Below, in pieces: positions 15,420-20,444 of a DNA stretch of 20,444 nucleotides. The stretch is from Paracoccaceae bacterium. GTDB lineage: Bacteria; Pseudomonadota; Alphaproteobacteria; Rhodobacterales; Rhodobacteraceae. How positions within the stretch are numbered: position 1 is the first letter of the stretch; every line of letters begins with the position of its first letter. Where the stretch lies: the NCBI GenBank assembly GCA_003551745.1, contig PUNI01000304.1, positions 1 to 20,444 on the forward strand, read 5' to 3'. A model generated the notes under the pieces. It saw nothing but the letters and a program-made list of their open reading frames with translations, ran no database searches and was not told where the DNA came from. The position numbers were made by a program, and so were the translations under genes.

Positions 15420-16799
15420 TCAGCCGCCGGCGGGGCCGTCGAACTCGAGAACGACCGCCGAAATGTCGTCGCGGAAATCGGCGCTGTCGGCATAGCCGGA
15501 GAGTTCCCAGACCAGCGCCTCGAGGAAGGCCCGGCCGCGCAGGCCCATCAAGCGCAGCATGAACGGCGGCAGCCCCTGCTCGCCCAGCTCGCGGCCGGCC
15601 GGATCGACGCATTCGGTGACGCCGTCGGACATCAGCAGCAGACGGTCGCCCGGCCGCAGCTGCGTTTCGAAGCCTGCGAACTCGGCGTCCGGGATCAGGC
15701 CGATCGGGAGCCCGCCCTGGCCGATGAATTCCAGCGCGCCGCAGGCCCGCTGCACCATCGGGTGCGGATGGCCCGCCTGCACCATGCGAATGCGGCCGGT
15801 GGCCAGATCGGCATCCGCATAGACGAGGGTGCAGTAGTCGTCGGTGTGCAGTTCTTCCAGCAGGAGCCGGTTCATCGCGGCGGCCACATCGGCCGGGGCG
15901 CGCGCCGTGAAGCGGCCCTCCGGCGTCTTCATCAGCGCGATGTTCTGCTCGGGCACCGACCCCGAGAAGAGGCCGGCCAGCCGGGCCGTGAGCAGCGCCG
16001 AGGTGACGCCGTGGCCGGAGACGTCGATCCCGTAGAGCCCGACCCGCTGCGGGCCGATCGGAAAGAAGCCGACCAGATCGCCGCCGACATGCCCGGCCGG
16101 GCGCAGCAGCACCGACACCGCGGCCTTGCCGAAGCTGCGGTGCTGCTCGCGCACGAGCGACTGCTGGAGGCGGCGCGCCTGGGCAAGATCGCGGTCGAGC
16201 GAATCATAGACCGCCTGCAACTGGCTGAGCGTGTCGCTGACCAGCCGGTTCTTCTCCTGCAACTCCCGTTCCATGCGCAGGATGCGTTCACCCGCCATGA
16301 TGCGTGCCCGCAGCTCCTCGACGTTCACGGGCTTCGTCAGGAAGTCATCGGCCCCCTCCTGCAGCCCCTGCGCCACCGCCCCCTTGTCTGTCTTCGAGGT
16401 GAGCAGGATGAAGTACCCGTAGCCGGCGCGCGGCAAGGCACGGAAGGCGCGGCAGAAATCGAGGCCAGACATGCCCGGCATCATCCAGTCCGACAGGATC
16501 AGGTCGACAGGGTGCGCGGCGCAATGCGCGAGGGCCTCGTCGCCCGATCCTGCCTCGTGGACCGCAAAGCCCCAGCGCGACAGGAGACGGGCAAGGACCT
16601 TGCGTTGGGATCGGCTGTCATCGACGATCAGGATCTGGCGCAGCGCTGCGGGCGCTTCCACGGCCGCGGACGGGTCGGCATCCGGCGTGAAAGCGAGGAC
16701 ACGCCCGACCGGCGGGGTAGGCTGAGCGGCATCCGCCGAGCAGCGGACGCCCCGTTCAGGCGCCTCGCGCTCTGCCCGACCGGTACCCGCAGCGCCCAC
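15420..16799 (-). CDS. Response regulator with SpoIIE/PP2C phosphatase output (RbaY/RsbU-like)
   Basis: 459 residues. The receiver domain (about 54-170) has Asp60/Asp61, phosphoacceptor Asp104 in LILSDWMMPGMSG, Thr134 and Lys156 (FLTKPVN). A helical linker or coiled coil follows (175-220). The PP2C-like SpoIIE domain has metal-binding Asp241 (GGDL), Asp259 (IDVSGHG), Asp392 (MSDGVTE) and Asp445 (RDDIS). Such proteins dephosphorylate an STAS anti-anti-sigma factor; RbaY of Rhodobacter capsulatus has this layout and acts upstream of RbaV/RbaW. Here phosphorylation of the receiver should gate the phosphatase. The GTG at 16799 has GGAG six bases upstream; the first 50 residues are a flexible extension. 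Divergent from a free Hpt gene. Confidence 0.92.
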   Translation of the reverse strand: MGAAGTGRAEREAPERGVRCSADAAQPTPPVGRVLAFTPDADPSAAVEAPAALRQILIVDDSRSQRKVLARLLSRWGFAVHEAGSGDEALAHCAAHPVDLILSDWMMPGMSGLDFCRAFRALPRAGYGYFILLTSKTDKGAVAQGLQEGADDFLTKPVNVEELRARIMAGERILRMERELQEKNRLVSDTLSQLQAVYDSLDRDLAQARRLQQSLVREQHRSFGKAAVSVLLRPAGHVGGDLVGFFPIGPQRVGLYGIDVSGHGVTSALLTARLAGLFSGSVPEQNIALMKTPEGRFTARAPADVAAAMNRLLLEELHTDDYCTLVYADADLATGRIRMVQAGHPHPMVQRACGALEFIGQGGLPIGLIPDAEFAGFETQLRPGDRLLLMSDGVTECVDPAGRELGEQGLPPFMLRLMGLRGRAFLEALVWELSGYADSADFRDDISAVVLEFDGPAGG

Positions 16800-16993
16800 T
16801 CCACTCTCCGCCTGTCTCTGTTCCGTCGCCGGTCTGCCATCTCCGACTTAACGGGCCATGAACCGGCGTCGCGCTGCAGCGCGCGCCCTCACGCGCGGTT
16901 AACCCTTTGAGGGCAGCCTGAGCGCGCGATGCCCTGCCCGGGCCGAAGCGGTTCGGAAGGCAGGCCGGGCACCAGCCGGTTGAGGGATTGGAG
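16800..16993. other. Divergent regulatory region between REC-PP2C and Hpt genes
   Basis: 194 bases with no convincing ORF. It holds a CtrA-like site (16848-16863), a 14-base palindrome CGCGCTGCAGCGCG (16870-16883), and GGTTAACC (16897-16904), a second possible TTAA half-site. Promoters for both genes must lie here, but no clear -35/-10 pair was found. Confidence 0.5.
16848..16863 (+). promoter_or_regulatory. CtrA-like binding site
   Basis: TTAACGGGCCATGAAC matches the CtrA consensus TTAA-N7-TTAAC with one mismatch in the second half. It lies 49 bases upstream of the REC-PP2C start and 131 bases upstream of the Hpt start. CtrA control of motility and gene-transfer functions is established in Rhodobacteraceae; its use here is inferred. 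Confidence 0.35.
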
Positions 16994-17335
16994 ATGCGAA
17001 AGGGCGACCGGATCGATTGGGCGCGGGTGGCCGAGCTGCGCGGGGAAGTCGGCGCAGATGCGTTCGACGAGGTGGTCGAGATGTTTCTGGAGGAGGTCGA
17101 GGAGGTGACCGAGCGCCTCGCCGCAGCAGCTGATCCCGGCCGGCTGGAGATGGACCTGCATTTCCTGAAGGGCAGCGCGCTCAATCTCGGCTTTGCCGAA
17201 CTGGCCTCACTCTGCGCCGCCTTGGAGCGGGCCGCGGGCCGCGGGCCGGACGCAATGCCGGACCTGCGCGCCGTTCTGGGTTGCTACGCCGAGTCCAAGT
17301 CAGATTTCCTCGCCGGCCTGCACGAGCCGGGCTGA
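16994..17335 (+). CDS. Free-standing Hpt (histidine phosphotransfer) protein
   Basis: 113 residues, all one four-helix Hpt domain. The phosphoacceptor is His56 in the motif HFLKGSALNLGF (H-x-L-K-G, six residues, G). Acidic helices precede it (EEVEEVTERL). It would carry phosphate between a hybrid kinase and a receiver domain; the adjacent divergent response regulator is the obvious partner. The ATG at 16994 has GAGGGA six bases upstream; a TTG two codons earlier (16988) is a weaker option. It converges on ilvA, with 18 bases between the stops. Confidence 0.9.
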   Translation: MRKGDRIDWARVAELRGEVGADAFDEVVEMFLEEVEEVTERLAAAADPGRLEMDLHFLKGSALNLGFAELASLCAALERAAGRGPDAMPDLRAVLGCYAESKSDFLAGLHEPG

Positions 17336-17341
17336 CCGCCG

Positions 17342-17353
17342 CCCCACGTGGGG
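17342..17353. other. Perfect palindrome between convergent hpt and ilvA
   Basis: CCCCACGTGGGG fills most of the 18-base gap between the two stop codons. It can form a short four-bp hairpin, but there is no T-tract on either side. It may be a weak terminator or pause, or a protein-binding palindrome. Confidence 0.4.
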
Positions 17354-18607
17354 TCAGATCACGAAGCCGCCGAGCGTGTCGTCCTCTGTGATGTCGCGAT
17401 ACTGATAGCCGCGCGCATCCAGCCGCTCGAACAGGGCCGGGAAATTGCCGGCGGTCGCTGTCTCGATACCCAGCAGCACCGTTCCGAAATTCCGGGCCGA
17501 TTTCTTGAGGTATTCGAAACGCGCGATGTCGTCTTCCGGACCGAGGACCTCGAGGAAGTCCCGCAGTGCGCCCGGGCGCTGGGGAAGGCGCAGCAGGAAG
17601 TACTTCTTGAGACCGGAGAAGCGCATCGCCCGCTCCTTGACCTCGGGCAGACGCTCGAAATCGAAGTTGCCGCCGGAGGTAACGCAGATCACCCGCCGCC
17701 CTGCGATCCGGTCGGCCAGCACCGGCAGCACATCGACCGACAGGGCGCCGGCAGGTTCCAGCACGATGCCCTCGCCGTTCAGCATCTCGAGGATCGTGGC
17801 GCAGATCCGGTTCTCCGGCGCGGCGAGCACCTGCGCAGGCGCGACCTCCGCAAGGCACCGGAACGGCCGGTCTCCGATCCGGGCCACGGCCGCGCCGTCG
17901 ACGAAACTGTCGACCCTGTCCAGGGTCACCGGCCCGCCGGCGGCAAGCGCGGCGGCAAGGCTCGCGCCTCCGGCTGGCTCGACATAGACGAGGAGTGTTT
18001 CCGGCATGGTGGTGGCCAGATAGGACGTGACCCCGGCCGACAGCCCGCCGCCGCCCACCGGGAGGATCACCACGTCGGGCGGTGCCGGCAGTTGTGCCAG
18101 CATCTCCACCGCGACACTCGCCTGGCCCTCGATCACGTCGTCGTCGTCGAAAGGCGAGAGGAAATGCGCCCCGCGCTCGGCGCAGAAACCCTGGGCGGCC
18201 GCGAGCGACTGGTCGAAATAGTCGCCCGTCAGCACGATCTCGATCGCTCCGCCACCGAAGGCCCGGGTCTTGGCGATCTTCTGCTGCGGCGTGGTGACCG
18301 GCATGAAGATGGTGCCGGTCACGCCGAAATGCCGACAGACCCAGGCCACGCCCTGGGCATGATTGCCGGCCGAGGCGCAGACGAAACGGGACTGGCCCGC
18401 CCCGCGCGCCAGCACCTTGCGCATCGCGTTGAACGCGCCGCGGATCTTGTAGCTGCGCACCGGCGAAAGATCTTCGCGTTTCAGCCAGATGTCGGCGTCG
18501 AAGCGGGCCGAGAGGTGGCCGTTGCGCATCAGTGGTGTCGGCTCGAACACCGCCCGCATGGCCTGCGTCGCGGCGCGCGCGGCTTCGCCGAAGGCGCGAT
18601 CGGCCAA
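17354..18607 (-). CDS. ilvA: Threonine ammonia-lyase (threonine deaminase), short form
   Basis: 417 residues. PLP-binding Lys54 lies in SPVRSYKIRGAFNAM; the phosphate-binding loop GGGG is at 185-188, preceded by ASAGNHAQG (79-87). The catalytic fold runs to about 325 and SGGNFDFERL marks its end. One ACT-like regulatory domain follows (331-417: KKYFLLRLPQRPGALRDF and on), as in the Bacillus IlvA-type short form, not the two-ACT E. coli form. It converts threonine to 2-oxobutanoate and ammonia, the first step to isoleucine. The likely start is the TTG at 18607, giving MADRAFGEAAR, with AGGAGG nine bases upstream; the next in-frame ATG would cut into the conserved N-terminus. It follows the thioesterase stop by four bases. 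Confidence 0.94.
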   Translation of the reverse strand: MADRAFGEAARAATQAMRAVFEPTPLMRNGHLSARFDADIWLKREDLSPVRSYKIRGAFNAMRKVLARGAGQSRFVCASAGNHAQGVAWVCRHFGVTGTIFMPVTTPQQKIAKTRAFGGGAIEIVLTGDYFDQSLAAAQGFCAERGAHFLSPFDDDDVIEGQASVAVEMLAQLPAPPDVVILPVGGGGLSAGVTSYLATTMPETLLVYVEPAGGASLAAALAAGGPVTLDRVDSFVDGAAVARIGDRPFRCLAEVAPAQVLAAPENRICATILEMLNGEGIVLEPAGALSVDVLPVLADRIAGRRVICVTSGGNFDFERLPEVKERAMRFSGLKKYFLLRLPQRPGALRDFLEVLGPEDDIARFEYLKKSARNFGTVLLGIETATAGNFPALFERLDARGYQYRDITEDDTLGGFVI

Positions 18608-18611
18608 ACCG

Positions 18612-19040
18612 TCAGTCCTCCTCGACCAGGTGGGCGGCCAGCTTCGCGCGCACGGTCTCGGGCATCGGTGCCGAACGGCGGGCCTTCGGGTCGAAGAACA
18701 CCTCGACCAGATCATAGGTGGCGTGAAGTTCTCCGGTATCGGCATGCAGCATGCGCAGCAGGAAACTGGCGCTGCGGTTGCCGAGGCGGGTGGTGGCGCC
18801 GTCGATCACGATCAGGTCGCCACCCTTGAGTTCGCGAAGGAAGCGGGTGGTCGCCTGCGCCGTCACGGTGTGCACGCCGTGCTCGGGCAGCATCGTCGAA
18901 TAGGGCAACCCGAGCCGGGTCCAGAGGTGGTAGGTGGCATCGTCGAAGAACGGCGCGTAGTGGCGCACGTTCATGTGGCCGAAATGGTCGTGGTGCCAGG
19001 GGTGGACCACGCCGCGCAGCAGTTCCAGCCGTTCCGACAT
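18612..19040 (-). CDS. Acyl-CoA thioesterase, 4HBT hot-dog fold
   Basis: 142 residues. The N-terminal WHHDHFGHMNVRHYAPFFDDA (15-35) is the 4-hydroxybenzoyl-CoA thioesterase motif, with the likely catalytic Asp18 and the conserved G-H-x-N-x-x-x-Y. The rest is a single hot-dog fold of normal length. It should hydrolyse an acyl- or aroyl-CoA; the chain cannot be told. ATG 19040 has GGAGGG three bases upstream. It sits between an NSS transporter gene (13 bases) and ilvA (4 bases), so all three are probably one transcript. Why a thioesterase is tied to threonine breakdown is not evident; clearing acyl-CoA formed from 2-oxobutanoate is one idea. Confidence 0.88.
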   Translation of the reverse strand: MSERLELLRGVVHPWHHDHFGHMNVRHYAPFFDDATYHLWTRLGLPYSTMLPEHGVHTVTAQATTRFLRELKGGDLIVIDGATTRLGNRSASFLLRMLHADTGELHATYDLVEVFFDPKARRSAPMPETVRAKLAAHLVEED

Positions 19041-19053
19041 CTGCCCTCCCGCG

Positions 19054-20367
19054 TCAGCCCGCGACGATCCGCCAGATCACGAAGCCGGCCGCCAGAAACG
19101 GCAGGCTTCGCCCGACCACGAAGATGCGCCAGCTCCACCACCGGCTTTTCGCGCCGAGCGCATACACCACCTTGGGCGGAGGCAGCACCCAGCACAAGAG
19201 CCCGGCGCCGATCACCCCGGAGGCGACCACCACGTTGGTGCCTCCGAACTGGTCCATGAAGTCGAGAAACGGCATGCCGGCGACCGTGAGCTCGACCGGC
19301 GTGAAGCTGAGCGCGGATGGCAGTCCGAGCACGAGCATCAGGATGCCCGTGGCCGCCACGGCGCGCATGTTGGAGAGGTTCAGCTCCTCGGCGAAGGCGG
19401 CGATGATCACCTTCAGCCCCGCGAGGCAGGAGGAGAAGGCCGCCGCGAGGAACATGAAGAAGAAGGCCATGGCGAGGATCGCCCCGCCGGCCATGTCGTC
19501 AAACACGCGCGGCAGGGTCGAGAAGGCGAGTTCCGAACCCGCGCCCGGGTCGAGGCCGAGGCTGAACACGAACGGAAATATCATCCAGCCCGCCAGCAGG
19601 GCGATGGTGGTCTCGGTGCCGGCGACGACGAGCGCGGCACGGGGGACATGGGTGCGGCGCGGGATGTAGCTGCCGTAGGTCACCAGATAGCCCTGCCCGA
19701 CCGCAAGGGTGTAGAAGGCCTGTCCGAAGGCGAAGAACCAGAGCGTGGGGTTTGCGAGCGCGCCGGGCTCCCAGCTCAGCATGAAGGCGGCCGCCTCCGA
19801 CCAGCCCTCGGTGGTGGCGGCGAAGCCGACGAGCCCCGCGATCAGCAGCGCGAGCAGCGGCATCAGAACCTTGGAGAATGCCTCGATGGCACGGACGCCG
19901 CGCAGCAGGACGAGGCCGGCCGCGAGCGTCACGACGAGAAAGTACCACACCGAGTTGTAGCCCGCCGTGAAGTCGTCGAATGTGGTGATGTTCAGCCGGA
20001 ACGCGTCTACGGCGTAGCCGAGCGTCCAGCCGGTGATCACGAGGTAGTAGGAGGTGATCAGGATGGTCAGCGCGACGACCAGCCAGCCATAGGCCGCACC
20101 GAGGCGGGTCACCCCGCGATAGGTGGTCACGACGCTGCCCTGCTTCAGCCGGCCGGCGGCGACCTCGAGCATCATCACCGGCAACGCAACCACCACCAGG
20201 GCACCGAGATAGGCCGCGATGAAGGCACCGCCGCCGTTCTCGCCGACCATGTAGGGAAAGCGCCAGAGGTTCCCGAGCCCCACCGCGGCGGCGGCCATGG
20301 AGAAGGCAAAGGCGGCCTCCGACGACCATTGCGAGCGGTTCTCGGGATTGAGATGCCTGCCGGGCAT
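19054..20367 (-). CDS. Neurotransmitter:sodium symporter (NSS) family transporter
   Basis: 437 residues, almost entirely hydrophobic, with about 11 membrane helices. It is shorter than LeuT and near the short bacterial MhsT type. The first helix holds the NSS signature GLGNLWRFPY (30-39) followed by ENGGGAF (43-49), the unwound sodium- and substrate-binding region. It should couple sodium entry to uptake of an amino acid or related amine. The ATG at 20367 has a strong GGAGG five bases upstream. As the first gene before the thioesterase and ilvA genes, it suggests uptake of an amino acid for degradation or isoleucine synthesis; threonine is a guess. The 77 bases upstream hold no clear promoter. 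Confidence 0.94.
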   Translation of the reverse strand: MPGRHLNPENRSQWSSEAAFAFSMAAAAVGLGNLWRFPYMVGENGGGAFIAAYLGALVVVALPVMMLEVAAGRLKQGSVVTTYRGVTRLGAAYGWLVVALTILITSYYLVITGWTLGYAVDAFRLNITTFDDFTAGYNSVWYFLVVTLAAGLVLLRGVRAIEAFSKVLMPLLALLIAGLVGFAATTEGWSEAAAFMLSWEPGALANPTLWFFAFGQAFYTLAVGQGYLVTYGSYIPRRTHVPRAALVVAGTETTIALLAGWMIFPFVFSLGLDPGAGSELAFSTLPRVFDDMAGGAILAMAFFFMFLAAAFSSCLAGLKVIIAAFAEELNLSNMRAVAATGILMLVLGLPSALSFTPVELTVAGMPFLDFMDQFGGTNVVVASGVIGAGLLCWVLPPPKVVYALGAKSRWWSWRIFVVGRSLPFLAAGFVIWRIVAG

Positions 20368-20444
20368 GTTTCCTCCGCACCCAACCCCGAAGCCTAGGCG
20401 GCGTCTTCATTCAAGCAAGCCACGCCATGGCGCAAGCGAGAGAC

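Noticed and set aside
18973..20397. Open frame of about 470 codons on the plus strand opposite the NSS gene
   Set aside because: The translation is low-complexity His/Gly/Glu/Arg sequence antisense to a well-supported membrane transporter.

Overview
The window is a high-GC, gene-dense stretch of chromosome. Protein content and gene order point to an alphaproteobacterium of the Rhodobacteraceae (Rhodobacterales). The pointers are: a comF-grxC-nitrilase-marR run divergent from an NDUFAF5-like methyltransferase and hemH; a REC-PP2C phosphatase resembling RbaY of Rhodobacter capsulatus; a NavRh-type bacterial sodium channel; and a half-transporter ABC pair. I see no tRNA, rRNA, CRISPR array, insertion sequence, prophage or integrase. 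It reads as core-genome housekeeping and envelope DNA, not as an island.

Layout. 3-83 (+): the last 26 codons of a gene, possibly a GntR/FCD regulator. 107-2413 (-): comF, grxC, a class-10 nitrilase and a MarR regulator, in that transcription order and tightly packed. 2476-4540 (+): a methyltransferase-fold protein lacking the SAM glycine loop, then ferrochelatase. A strong bidirectional terminator (about 4597-4631) is shared with a 65-residue exported or membrane protein on the other strand (4649-4846). 5140-5628 (+): a CAP-domain lipoprotein, convergent with a YkuD-domain lipoprotein (5650-6150, -). 14880 down to 6235 (-): a long run of tightly packed genes with repeated 4-base start/stop overlaps, namely hslO, a CoA-type Nudix hydrolase, CCA tRNA nucleotidyltransferase, two ABC half-exporters, an m5U RNA methyltransferase and the sodium channel. 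14965-15414 (+): a second Nudix hydrolase divergent from hslO. 15420-16799 (-) and 16994-17335 (+): a REC-PP2C response regulator and a free Hpt protein, divergent across a 194-base region with a CtrA-like site. 17354-20367 (-): an NSS transporter, an acyl-CoA thioesterase and threonine ammonia-lyase, in that transcription order.

Functional themes. Stress and redox: Hsp33, glutaredoxin, a nitrilase of the deaminated-glutathione amidase type, and two Nudix enzymes. RNA maturation: the CCA enzyme and the m5U methyltransferase. Envelope: the YkuD and CAP lipoproteins and the ABC exporters. Signalling: a REC-PP2C protein beside an Hpt protein, suggesting a phosphorelay feeding a partner-switching system. 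Amino-acid use: an NSS importer co-transcribed with threonine deaminase.

No wholly new multi-gene system is evident. The most useful leads are the methyltransferase-fold protein with no visible SAM loop, the small membrane protein paired with hemH, the REC-PP2C/Hpt pair with its CtrA-like site, and the YkuD and CAP lipoproteins with altered active-site residues. Starts were chosen from ribosome-binding sites, overlaps and recalled family N-termini. All family assignments come from reading motifs, without database searches.
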